Below, in pieces: positions 1 through 10,979 of a DNA stretch of 64,000 bases; position 1 is the first letter of the stretch, and each line of letters opens with the position of its first letter. Below the pieces are notes generated by a model. The model saw only the letters and a list, made by a program, of their open reading frames with translations, did no database searches and was not told the origin of the DNA. The position numbers and the translations under genes are program-made. This stretch comes from Microplitis mediator (lineage: Eukaryota; Arthropoda; Insecta; Hymenoptera; Braconidae), in assembly GCF_029852145.1 (NCBI RefSeq), contig NC_079977.1:19966781-20030780 (forward strand), read 5' to 3'.

Positions 1-189
1 TCAGCAACTAACGATCCTGTATTTGAAGAACAGGCAGAAAATTTTCTCAGTAATCTGACAGTAGTTCACTCGAAAACTCTTATAGATTTAATAAATGATC
101 CTGAGGCTAAATCATCTTTTTTCTCACAATTTGCTTATAATAACCGTAATGTTACTCTCATAAATATCTATTTAGATGATTTGTATTGA
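1..189 (+). CDS. Last exon of secreted-protein family copy A (partial)
   Basis: The first 62 codons read openly from base 1 to a TGA at 187-189. They match the final exon of the complete copies B and C almost residue for residue, including the FEE/FEK..AE segment, the HSKTL motif and the closing LINIYLDDLY. The upstream exons lie outside the window. Possible AATAAA poly(A) signals follow at about 225-230. The roughly 350 bp after the stop also resembles the sequence downstream of copy B (6,119-6,480), so the duplication includes 3' flank. Function is unknown. That this is a coding exon is well supported by conservation of frame and stop among three copies. Confidence 0.75.
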   Translation, partial: SATNDPVFEEQAENFLSNLTVVHSKTLIDLINDPEAKSSFFSQFAYNNRNVTLINIYLDDLY

Positions 190-1062
190 CTTTAAAATTT
201 AATAATTAAAAATTCGTTAGATATAATAAAGACCAACGTCAATTATTCATTCTTTATATATTTACAATCTGCATAATATAGCTCCCAAATAAAAAACATC
301 ATATAGTGGAGAGAGGTTGGGACAGAGGCAAATAAGGTACCTCTAAAATTTTATGAAAGAAATTTGTTTTAATTGTTTCTTAAACATTTCGAAATCACTT
401 CACTGAGAGAAAAAAGTATATATTTTCAAGTAAAATTACTTAATTTAAGTATTAGTTTACTTAAATGGTGCCAAGAAAATATATTCTTAATTATAGTAAA
501 AATGTATTGTTTTTAGAAATTTATGAGTATATTGAAGCGATTGTTATAAAAATAAAAAATATTATACTTCGATGTAGTAAATTTTTTCCATGTTATTCTT
601 ATGGAAAATAGAAAAGTGCGATGAAGAACCTCTTAATGTTCATATTAAGAGCTCTAATTTTCACAGGCGTCTTTATTTATCTAATTGAAACTTTTAAACC
701 TGTTTCCGAGAAAAAGAGAAATTTGTTATTTTTTGGATCACCCTAATATGTACATATATCTTTTTTTTCTTACTCGAAAACTCAATTTAAAAACCGACAA
801 AATGATAAGGCTACTCTACGAAACGATAACCTAGATTCAATTACGGAAGATAAAAAATGGACAATCATTACAAAATTTTTTATGGTTCTTTGACCAATAG
901 AAATCACGATTGATTTCCAGTGTAGACGAAGCATTTGGCCTAGGGCATTATATTCAATCAACAACATTATCTTATTGGATTCATTTAGTTTCGTTGAACA
1001 AAAAGAATATACAGTTATCAACGATACGTTTGACAAAATAACAAGTGCAGTAATTGAATAAA
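190..1062. other. Intergenic spacer between copies A and B
   Basis: There is no convincing gene here. Bases 190-560 are a diverged duplicate of the region after copy B. Bases about 780-1,062 are a duplicate of the region upstream of copy C (about 10,670-10,979), including a shared block around 915-960 containing GTAGACGAAGCATTTGGCC. That shared upstream block is the likely promoter region of the family, but I could not identify a definite TATA box or initiator. Confidence 0.5.
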
Positions 1063-3840
1063 ATGTACGCGTTAAAAAAAAAATTATTTCTTATTATTAT
1101 CATTGAACTTGTCACAATAAGTCTTACTGCTAGTAAAATAGTGCCTTTATTAGAATTTTCTGCTGGTGACATAGTTAATATAAATTATTTCGGACCATCG
1201 TCAGCTGAAACCATTGGAAATATATTTGATGGTCATAACGAAGAAGAATTTACCAAAACTGACAATTTTACTGGTGAAGATTATACGGATATAAAAAAAA
1301 AATCATGTTTATCTCTTGAATCTATATCATCCTATTATCATCCAGAAGTCAGCATTGATGATACCGAACACGATCCTACAAAAATATTTAGCAGCACCGA
1401 CAGACTTAAATATAATTACTTTGGCATTAGCCCAAATTATATTGATAATAAATATCTGTATGGTATTGTTAAAATATGTAAAGTCGAGCAAACTCAAAAT
1501 GTAAACATTCGAGTGATTGAAGGATGTGAATTTAAAACTATTAAAAATCGCATGAATTATAAACTATTACTGGGTGAAACAGCAGTTTTACGATTCAAAG
1601 GAAATAATGGAACCCATTTCATATCGTCCATCACTACCGGAGAGTGCCTACTCCAAGTACGAATTTGCTTAAATTTCATTTTTAAATAGTATATTTCGTG
1701 GGATACAATAAAATGACACGATTTTAGACACGGGTGCAGTTGAAAGTTCGAGCTGAGGCGAGATCCGACATCATCGTTGTCTCAAATCGTATTTTTGTCC
1801 GTGCCACATACTATACAAGCTCAAAATTATTGAGTAAAAATTACCCATAAAGTGTGGCACTGTAAGGACATCTAGCCAGTCGCTAAATTTTTACAGTGTT
1901 GTTAGTGGAAATTGCACTTCATTTACATGCTATCGAGAAGAATATTTCACAATGCAAATGGGAAATATTTAGATTTTGACCACTTGTCCTCACAATATTT
2001 CTTATCGCGAGGTTTGGCCGCAAACGCTATTAAGCACAACCCTGATTAAAAACTCCAATTGAAACCAATGAATTTCGATCATAAGTCTATCGGATTTCAA
2101 TCGGGATTCAGCGGTTTTAATCGGAGTTTTTAATCAGGGAATAGTGGGGTACCTCAATTCTAAGAATTTTTTCCTTACAGCCCTGACCGAGTCTTATAAC
2201 GAGGTCCTCCTGTACACACACTCGAACAATATCTTGAAATTAGTAAGAATTAATAGCTTCTTAGAATCTCAAAACGTCCAGATCTGTCAAAATCTCTGTT
2301 TTCGAAAATCGGACCAAAATTTAATAAATTCCCTTTTTTGAAAATTTTCAATTTTCTAAGCGTGTTCGGGCGAGAACTAAAAATAATTGGTTTATAAATT
2401 TATTCGTATTTATTAATAAATTGTATTGTTTCTTGATTATAATGAATGTGGAGTGAACTCAGATTCGAGGCTTTTCGAAGTGGACTGTATGCGTGATTCT
2501 GGTGTTGATGAATACTCAGCGTGATGATAGGCACAGCGACAGATCTGATGATGCAGAGCGATGGCTTGTAGTCTCGTACAAGCTCCTTTGAATCTCGTGC
2601 GTTCTCGTTCAAGCTCGTACTGACTAGTTCAATGCTCGTAATTTCTCGTTCAATTCTCGTAATTTCTCGTTTGCAGTGATTAAGCAGCAGCAAAATTAAC
2701 CCAGGTTGTGATTTACTTAGACCTGAGATTGGTGGTCGAGTGCTGGTAGTCTATGACTGGATATCACGATTACACCAGTGTGGGGTGAGCCGATGCAGAT
2801 AAAAGATGATCACGAGTTGCTGAGTACTCTGGATGCTGCGTACTTGTTTCTTGATGGCTCTTGATAGTAATAAATGCTCACTAAACTGGGGTTAATTATA
2901 ACTGAACGGTTATTGCTTTCACTGACTCACTGTGTTTAAGAAAGTAATTGAGTAAACTGATATTTGTAGACTGCTGCGAAGCTGGTCAGGAAAATTGACA
3001 AGTTCGGAAACACTCGATGTGCTCGGTGCGAGAGGTCAGAGAATGACTGACTGGTAACAACGGCATCGAGTTGGTGCAGACTGCCAGTATGCTGAAAAAA
3101 AAAGTTCAAAAACTGGTTTGGAAGTTTCTCCAATTTTCCGTTTTCCCAAGAGCGTGAGAAAGTCCTGTAAAATTATTTATAATAAAAAGTTATGTATAAA
3201 AAAAGGGAACGAAATCTGGCGACCAAATGTTCGCGTAGAAGAGCTGCGTATACAGGCGAAAGGCTCGCGCTGTGTACGGAAAGGATCAACTTTTATGGCC
3301 CCGAACCCGGGACGGTCATAAAAGTAGGTACACGGGCGATGTTGCGAGTAGCGCAGAGCTGAAATATTTAGTTTAAAGAGAAAGAATTATAATTTTGAAT
3401 ATTTTATTTTATTTCTGAAAATGCACAGTTGTCAATTTCTTGTAACAATTATTTAGTTAATTTTTTGATGTATCAATTTTCAACAAAGCGGAAAGTTAAA
3501 ATTTTGTATACTTAAAACATATTGATAAATTTTAATGAATATTATTTATCCAAATTAGGAATTATAGTAAAAAATTAAAAATTTTTAGAGGCTCACAATT
3601 ATAGATATATTGTAGCATAATAATTTTTTAACGAAAAAACTTCCTGTTTCAAGTTTGGTCGACAGCATAATAAAAATTCGTAGATTTTTTAAGTCAGTTA
3701 GGTAACTCGCGCCGTTTTTCATGCCTATGTTAGGGTCTTTTTTTCAAGAAAAAACAAATGAAAAGTTTTGAATTTTCAAAATCATTTTATTTACATCTTA
3801 ATGTCACAAGAAAAAATTTTTTTGAAGAAATTAAATATTG

Positions 3841-3913
<73 letters not shown>

Positions 3914-6118
3914 TCTTCGTTTTGTTAAATGCTCAGGGGATTATCCTCGGAAGTGCGACTCTACCGAGGGCCTCACCTGAGCGCCATATCGTTACCGCTG
4001 CGATGCTTCATCAACAAGATGATCAGCATGCGCAGCAGGCCAAATTTCGTTGCCTAAGTAGACTGAGGGATCCAAGAATGACAGCCTTTTGCATCCGCGA
4101 TGCCAGAAACTCAACTTGCGATGAACAAGTTGGTATTCTGACCAGGACAGACACAAAAGTCTGATTTAGAGTGGTTTTTATTGAAAAGCACAACATCGGG
4201 TTTATTATGGTCGATTTTCCGCGTTGCTGCGAATGGCACGTTCCAATAAATACGGCAACGGTCATTCGCAACAACTTGCGGAATATCTCCTGGCAGATAA
4301 GGCAGCACTGGTGTTTCGTCCATACCGTGCGTGTGTCTGAGGTGGCAATATCGTACTCGCAGAGCAGCATTATGGCGCCGGATGTATGTATTTCTTGCTA
4401 TTATTATTCTTCTTATTATTATTATTTTTATCATCACTAGATGTTAGCACCTCAAAAAGAAGCGCGTAAATGGTCCGTGTCTTTTCGACTCTAAATCCTA
4501 AACTCAAATTTTTTAATTTGTTCTTTCTAAAAATCGACCCCTTAAAATAGACATGAAAAACGGTGCGCGCACGACTCAGTCATGTTCCGCACGGTAATCA
4601 GTGTGATGTTGCACCACAACCGAGCATTTTCTACTTGAAAAACAGTAACTAGTCGGGTTTTAATCTTTCTGTATGGAATAGAATCCACACGGAATGGTGT
4701 GGATTAGGAATTTCTACTTTCCCCCGTAGCATGTGAACTATTTTCTATCCGATCTACGCCCCAAAATTCAAATTGTTGCCTTTGTTTGCAGTAAAAATGA
4801 CGAATGCGTGGATTGTAATCATTTGCATTCTCATAATAGATAAGTGCGATGTCTTATCACTGAACAGCACACGAATGCGAACTTTCAGTGCACAACAATT
4901 ATGAATACCTTCGTAAACGAACTCTACATTCATACAACTTTAATTTCAGGTTTATGTTAACGAAGCAGAAAAGTGTAATTTCAAAGGTGAAAGCCAAAAG
5001 GAGGAAAGTTTCGACGATTTTTTCGAATCTTCTTTGCATAGAAGCCGCGTTATAATTGCCAGTAATCAGCGTGATCTTGAAAATAAGATCAACGATGACT
5101 TGCTTAATTCTGGAAGATCACTTTTCAATATAAGTGATGATTCGATGGCATACTCCAGTATTCTCAATCTCCTTAGTGAACACGCTGTTGTTCGTGTTAA
5201 ATTACATTCACTACCTGAATTACCAGAATCACTAATCAGATCAGTACAGAATTCAATCACTTATGAAACTTTTGTGAAATATTTAAAACCAGGTGATGTT
5301 ATCAATGCTTTCGATTTGAAAGCTATTAATTCATCTATTAGAGTCGATAATATGCTAGTCGACGTATACGATGAACCAATTAACAGATCTACATTCGATT
5401 ATACTGATTGTTTTGAATACATCGAAAATGGCGCAGTAAAACTTGATTTCGTTACTTATCAAACGTACCCTCATTATCCTGCGGATTTTTACCAAAAATT
5501 TAGCCTTTTTGAAGAAATAGTTAAACGCAAACACTACGGAATTGATCGCAAATATTTAAATAATAATTACAAATGTATGAAGATTACTATTTGCTCTGAA
5601 TTTGAAAGACGAAAATTAATTATTCCGTCTGTTCAAGTCTATAGTTTGGGCAAACAGAACATTAGGCATTCAAGTATTTTTAATGGTGAAAATGTCGTCC
5701 TGCGCTATAAGATAAGTAATGAAACGCACTACGTTGCTCGTACAGAGAAAAGCAATTGCTTGTTTCAGGTAATTTAAAAAAACTGATTATTTTGCAAAAC
5801 TATATTGTTATTGTAAAATAATTTTTTTCTTTGTTATTTAAGGCATTGGTGTTTTCAAATGATGGTGTAAACCGTGAACATGATACATTTAATTTATCTC
5901 CTTTATACATCGGCAAAATAATATCAACAACTGACGATCCTCTCTTTGAAGAACAGGCAGAAAATTTTCTGAGTAAACTGACACTAACTCACTCAAAAAC
6001 TCTTATAGATTTTATAAATGATCCTGAGGCTAAATCATCTTTTTTCTCACAATTTTCTTTTAATAACCATAATAAGACTCTCATAAATGTCTATTTGGAT
6101 GATTTGCATTATATTTAA
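1063..6118 (+). CDS. Secreted protein of unknown family, copy B (three exons, about 562 aa)
   Basis: I read three exons: 1,063-1,656, 4,950-5,768 and 5,843-6,118, all joined at phase 0 with GT donors and AG acceptors (TTTCAG, TTTAAG). The ATG at 1,063 is chosen because copy C has the same start context. It opens with a Lys-rich then Ile/Leu-rich signal peptide (residues about 1-23), so the product is probably secreted. I do not recognise the family. Two segments resemble each other: the end of exon 1 and the end of exon 2 both run YGI..xY[IL]xN.Y, then IC..E, then VLR[FY]K, then TH[FY] and CL[LF]Q, immediately followed by a phase-0 intron. This suggests an internally duplicated domain. Intron 1 (3.3 kb) carries a solo-LTR-like insertion and a retroelement fragment that are absent from copy C. 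A poly(A) signal AATAAA lies at about 6,127. A venom, salivary or immune role is possible, but nothing in the sequence proves it. Confidence 0.75.
2364..3485. mobile_element. Probable solo LTR (1,122 bp) in intron 1 of copy B
   Basis: The segment begins TGTT and ends AACA, and is flanked on both sides by the 5-bp direct repeat AAGCG (2,359-2,363 and 3,486-3,490). The matching intron of copy C (about 12,080-12,100) reads straight through the site, so the boundaries are given by a paralogous empty site. TG...CA ends and a 5-bp target duplication are typical of LTR retroelements. No gag or pol reading frame is present. A TGGCGACC string at 3,217-3,224 resembles a primer-binding site and is odd inside a solo LTR, so an internally deleted element is the alternative. 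Confidence 0.65.
3842..3914 (+). repeat. (TTA)n microsatellite
   Basis: About 24 uninterrupted TTA/ATT triplets. Copy C has only a few at the same place. The expanded tract borders the retroelement fragment that follows, and it may be the tail or target of that insertion. It generates spurious poly-Leu and poly-Tyr reading frames. Confidence 0.9.
3930..4390 (-). pseudogene. Decayed non-LTR retroelement fragment (C-terminal RT/endonuclease region)
   Basis: This block is visibly richer in G+C than its surroundings and is missing from the matching intron of copy C. On the minus strand one frame reads RRHNAALRV, then DETPVLPYLPGD, then CRIYWN, and then HNKPDVVLF. That order is reminiscent of the region after the reverse transcriptase in arthropod non-LTR elements with a restriction-like endonuclease, and KPDVV would correspond to part of the nuclease core. 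Another minus frame carries MQKAVILGSLSLLR, which resembles the extreme C-terminus of such proteins, so at least one frameshift separates them. The family assignment is from memory and tentative. The foreign composition and insertion polymorphism are seen directly. Confidence 0.5.
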
Positions 6119-6482
6119 AATTTTATAATAAAAACTTCATCAGATAATAAAGATCCATGTCAATTATTCATTCTTTATATTCACAATCTGCATAATATAC
6201 CTTCCAAATAAAATACATCGTATAGTTGAGAGGGGGGGAGGTACCAATGGGGTACCTCTAAAATTTTATAAAAAAAAATTTTTTAATTGTTTCTTAAACA
6301 TTCTGAATTCACTTAACTGAGAGAAAAAAGTGTAGATTTTCAAGTGAAATTTCTTAATTTAAGTATTAGTTTACAGTTTACTTAAATAGTGCTAAGAAAA
6401 TATATTCTTAATTTAAGCGAAAATGTCATGTCTGTAGAAATTTATGAGTAGATTGAAGCAACTGTTAGAAAAATAAGAAATA
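6119..6482. other. 3' flank of copy B, duplicated from the flank of copy A
   Basis: Contains the likely poly(A) signals (AATAAA at about 6,127 and 6,146). The sequence parallels 190-560 nearly continuously up to the TA where the MITE at 6,483 was inserted. No gene is present. Confidence 0.5.
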
Positions 6483-7228
6483 GGGGAGGGTGGGGCAGAG
6501 CGGCCCCCCTGAAATTTTGACCAAAAAAAAAATTTTTTTTTTTTCGACTAATTACTATAAATCCGATATGTTTGCGCATTGTTACCCCTACGCATGACAT
6601 TTGGGGCAAAATGGACAAGCCCAAAATTTTGAAAAAGTGATTTTTTCATATTTTTATCGTCAAATTAAAAAAAAATGATTATAATTCCACATTTCTAGCC
6701 CTACGCATAACACCTGGGGCAAAATGGACCAGCCGAAACTTCCGAAAAAATTATTTTTTCATATTTTTCGGCCGTTTCTTTATGTAAGAGGCAAATTTGG
6801 TCACTAAAAATTTATAAAAATTAAATTTTTTTTTTTAGTTGATAAATTTTTGAAATAAAGTAAAATTATAGAATTGATTTTTTTTTTATTAAATAACAAT
6901 TAGTAATTAAGGTAATCGAGAGTGAACGATTTTTTACGCTTTAAAAAATTTTTTTCGAATAATATAAAACCAAAAATAGTTGTCAAGAGAAAGAAATACA
7001 TTCTTAATGATGAAAAAAATTAAAAAAAAAAAAAACGAAAAAAAAAAATTTTTTTCTCACTTTTTGAAGGGGGGCCGCTCTGCCCCACAAAAAAAAAAAT
7101 TTTTTTCAGAATTTCGGCAAAATGTCCATAAATTTGTTCGAAATAGGACAAAAGTAAAGTGATCTTATGGTTGAAAGCCATAAAAAATAATAATTGGCTT
7201 AGGGGGGCCGCTCTGCCCCACCCTCCCC
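6483..7228. mobile_element. TA-flanked MITE, family 1 copy 1 (746 bp)
   Basis: Terminal inverted repeats of about 27 bp begin GGGGAGGGTGGGGCAGAGCG. The element is flanked by TA at 6,481-6,482 and 7,229-7,230, as in Tc1/mariner-type insertions. It has no transposase frame. Inside are two tandem, related segments reading CCCTACGCATRACA then GGGGCAAAATGGAC. It is nearly identical to the copy at 24,803-25,550. It interrupts the duplicated flank of copy B where copy A's flank has no insertion. Confidence 0.85.
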
Positions 7229-9223
7229 TACTTTTAATTAAAAAATAGATTCCAAAACAACCGTTAAAGATAAATTAATGGAATTTTCAGGATTTATTGT
7301 CGAATATCTATATTTTATAAAAATATTAATAGCATAAAATTATTTGTTTATTATTCCATTGTTAATTAACTTTCAAGTAAACAAATTAAAATTTCATTGA
7401 CTTCTCGGTCAAAAAATGAAGTTTTTTTTCATGGGTTACATGCATTATTTATTAAAGTTTAAGATCCCAAAAGAAATTTTCACTGCTCGCGATTAGTTTA
7501 AACAATATGAATTTATTTATCACCGCGCGCCGGTCGCTGAGCGTTCTCAATACAGTGCACGGCCGATTAGCTCAGGCTCTATTGCAGCTTTGGTCAGTCA
7601 TAATTGAAAGTAACATTAAAAAATATCATTACTAAACAAATTTTATTTTTTTTTTAACAATATCATGAATAATACAATAAAATAATTTTTTAGTATCAAA
7701 CTGAAACAGGGAAAACTAACTAATAATTAAATTTAATTATTAATAAATAATAATAAAGTAAAAAAAATGTTGGAAAATCCAAAAGTGCACACCTCAATCG
7801 CTCATTTTATTTTTAATTACTACTTTTATTATATAATATTAATGTTTTTTTTTTTTATTATGAACTTTTATTCAACTTAAAAATTATCAATTTGATTTTT
7901 TTATTTCTTATTTTCAGTTTAATATTTTTTTACTAACATTTTTTTTTAAATATCCCGCCTTTTGTCTTAGATATCGTTTTTTTTTTTCAAACATATTCAT
8001 ACGCTAGTGCTGCCACCATTAGTTGATAAAGAGAAACAATCAAAAAAATAATAACAACAGTAAAAAAATAGCAGCTAAATTTTTTACGAATAATCAATTT
8101 TACGTCGTTAATTAATTACAATTATACTAAAAGGATTCAGATAGTAATTTTCATAAGGGTTCTTGTGATAAAAAATACAAAGACAATAAAAAAATAGTTA
8201 GGCCGATTAATGGTGTCTATCGAGAGTTATCGTGTTTACGAAGTTTCATACGTAACAATTGACAGCACTGGTTTCTTGAGTTAAAATAATTTATTTTAAA
8301 CGAATAAAATGATGAATCGACTTAATGTTGGGTTTAAATTGTTCCTTAATAAATTCTCTATATGCCAGTATACAATTTTACCTATCTTGGTAGAATAAAA
8401 ATAGTGTAGAAAGATTTTTATATGAGTAAAATAGTCGAATAAAAAAAACCGTCCATAAAGCACACCTGCGCTTTCGCGCTTGAGGTGTGCAAAAAAATGT
8501 TAAAATAAAAATTTTGAAAAATCGTTTGAGGGATTAATTTTTCATAGTGACTACATACGAAAAAAAAACATAGACTTAATTTTCATGATCAAGTGGAAAA
8601 TGGGGGGTCCACTTGACGTGATCTTGCTCATCTGCAGTTAGATATTACACACCGATATTTTAATATCATTAGTTTATTAATTGTACAATTAACTATTCAT
8701 ATGCATATATTGTTTTAAATTGAAGTGTTCAGTGAAAGTGTGAAAGTTATTGTAGTTATTAGTCTTTTTATTATATCTGGTATTTTTTTCTTGATTCAAG
8801 TTAAGTTGAATGGTGTCGTATCAATCGCAACAGAGTAAGTTAATTATTATTTATTCTGTATTCAATCATAACAGATAGTCAAGTTTGTTCTCATTTCTAA
8901 TCCTAAATTAATATAAAATTGTTTCCTTTTTAGTGTGGGATTATGCAGTTGATGGATTCCAAAAAAAACATTTTTGCAAAAATTTTATTTTCGGAATATC
9001 TTCCAACGCACCGTACCGTTCAAGATCAATTTTTTACAGCTTTTAGATATTGGCAAGCCCCGTCGAATGTATACAGATATTTACATATACGTACGTACAC
9101 TCGGGCATCATCTTGAAATTAGTCAAAATAGCTTCCTAGGGCCACAAAATAACAAGATCTCTTAGAAATTCGGTTTTCGAAAATCGGACCGAAAAATTTC
9201 CAATTTTCATAGCGGGAAGTTAT
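7229..9223. other. Spacer between copies B and C, no gene seen
   Basis: AT-rich sequence with no supported coding region. A strong hairpin at about 8,460-8,490 pairs GCACACCT with AGGTGTGC around a GC-rich core. The last about 230 bp (about 8,985-9,220) is the 3' end of the dispersed AACTTCCCGC-family repeat, ending GCGGGAAGTTA. A G at 8,640-8,760 region offers nothing recognisable. Confidence 0.5.
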
Positions 9224-9299
9224 CCCGACTAGAATTTCTTCCTGATTTGCCTGAAGTACCATAAGGACCTTATCAGGTTAATATAAGGTTTGCCTTATT

Positions 9300-9800
9300 A
9301 GGGCATACCTGACAAGTTTCTTGTCAGGACCTCGTCAGGATATCCCTATTCAAAAAAAAGTTATTTGCTATCGGGTCAACCTGACAAGTTCCTGATCAGG
9401 ACCTCGTCAGGATATCCCTATTCAAAAAAAAGTTATTTGCTATCGGGTCAACCTGACGAGTTCCTGATCAGGACCTCATCAGGATATCCCTATTAAAAAA
9501 AAAAGTTATTTGCCATCGGGTCAACCTGACGAATTCCTGACCAGGACCTCGTCAGGATATCCTTATTCAAAAAAAGTTATTTGTCATCAAGTCAACCTGA
9601 CAAATTCCTGATCAGGACCTCGTCAGGATATTCTTATTCAAAAAAAATTTATTTGCCATCGGGTCAACCTGACGAGTTCCTGATCAGGACCTCATCAGGA
9701 TATCTTTATTCAAAAAAAAGTTATTTGTAATCGGGTTAACCTGACGAGTTCCTGATCAGGACCTTATCTGGACATCCTTATTCAAAAAATAGTTATCCCA
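9300..9800 (+). repeat. About seven tandem units of roughly 72 bp
   Basis: Each unit reads approximately TCGGGTCAACCTGACGAGTT, then CCTGATCAGGACCTCGTCAG, then GATATCCCTATTC followed by an A-run and GTTATTTG. Units differ by a few bases and there are no unique spacers, so this is not a CRISPR array. It forms the left arm of the foldback element at 9,224-10,404. Confidence 0.85.
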
Positions 9801-9967
9801 TCCCTTTAAATATTTCATTTACAGGCTAAAAATTAAAAAAAGTACAAAAGAATATTATATAAGAATCACGTCGATCATTGTAGCACAGATTTTTTACCTC
9901 TTCATCAGTTATTCTTTGACATCATAATGAATATTATATTTACACTTTCAAGATCACTTGTGTATGT

Positions 9968-10035
9968 AAGCCCAGTGGATAGCATCAAGGACTTTGAATC
10001 GAAAGGACGCAGGTTCGAGCCCAGCAGTTATCGGG
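9968..10035 (+). repeat. tRNA-derived (SINE-like) module
   Basis: An A-box-like CAGTGGATAGCATCAAGG is followed about 30 bp later by a B-box-like GGTTCGAGCCC and then by a T-run. The arrangement resembles an RNA polymerase III internal promoter. The cloverleaf is incomplete, so this is not a functional tRNA gene. Confidence 0.5.
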
Positions 10036-10592
10036 ATTTTTTCATTAATAATAAATATGTTTACTCCCTCTAATTAATGCTCTCAATACAATAGATAACG
10101 TTCTCGATCGAATTAAAATTCTCTTATTTTTTTTTTGCAATTAAATATTTTTTAAAAAATAATTACTAATAAGGTAATCCTGAGAAGGATTTGATGAGGA
10201 TATCCTGGTAAGGACCTGATAAGGCAATCCTGATAAGGACGTGATGAGGATATCCTGGTAAGGTCCTGATAAGGCAATCCCGATGAGGACCTTATGGGTC
10301 TTAAGCGTTACATCCATATCAGGATACCCTGATCGGGACCTTATTTAAAATAAGGTTAACCCGATAAGGACCCCGTCAGGCCCTTATGAAAAATTCTAGT
10401 CGGGTAAAAAAAAATTTTATTAAAGTGTAATGACAGCTATTCAAGCATGGAATTGAGTATCATTCTAGCCCTGATTCCCATGCTAGATAGCGATTTTTAC
10501 CATTTTACTTTTGTTTCAATGTAAAATATCCATAGTTACGTGTATAATAATAAATCGTTGTATATAATTATACACAATAATTACATCAGACA

Positions 10593-10604
<12 letters not shown>

Positions 10605-10656
<52 letters not shown>
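10605..10656 (+). repeat. (AT)n microsatellite
   Basis: A pure TA/AT run about 320 bp upstream of copy C. It lies at the edge of the upstream block shared with copy B. Confidence 0.9.
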
Positions 10657-10657
<1 letters not shown>

Positions 10658-10979
10658 TATATATATTTCTTACTCGAAATCACAATTAAAAACTCTACAA
10701 AATTATAAGGCTACGGAATTTTCCAACAACTCTACATTGGAGTAACCAACATTCAATTTCGGCAGACAAAAAATAGACAATCATTCCCAAATTATTTATA
10801 CTTCTTTGACCAATAGAAATCACGATTGATTGCCAGTGTAGACGAAGCATTTGGCCTAGGGCATTTATATTCAATCAACAACATTATATTTTTAGATATA
10901 CTTAGTTTTGTTGAACAAAAATAATATTTAGTTATCGACAATACATTTAATAAAATAACAAGTGCAGTAATTGTATAAA

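Larger units (their letters stand above)
9224..10404. mobile_element. Foldback element with CCCGACTAGAATTT ends
   Basis: The termini are inverted copies of CCCGACTAGAATTT. The left arm holds a roughly 72-bp tandem repeat (7 units, about 9,300-9,800) built on CAGGACCTCGTCAGGATATC. The right arm (about 10,170-10,385) carries inverted variants of the same motif. A tRNA-like module sits between the arms at about 9,968-10,035. The element sits in the tail of the AACTTCCCGC-family repeat, inside the TTA that normally follows GCGGGAAG, suggesting a TA target. No protein is encoded. Confidence 0.7.

Noticed and set aside
2400..2693. 97-codon minus-strand frame
   Set aside because: It lies wholly inside the solo-LTR-like insertion and has no recognisable domain.
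4023..4437. Intact small gene on the minus strand with zinc-finger-like cysteines
   Set aside because: Two minus frames each carry part of a retroelement-like segment, so the region is better read as a frameshifted fragment. It is absent from the paralogous intron.
9300..9800. Regular 72-bp repeats considered as a CRISPR array
   Set aside because: No unique spacers; the whole unit repeats, the context is eukaryotic, and the array is one arm of a foldback element.
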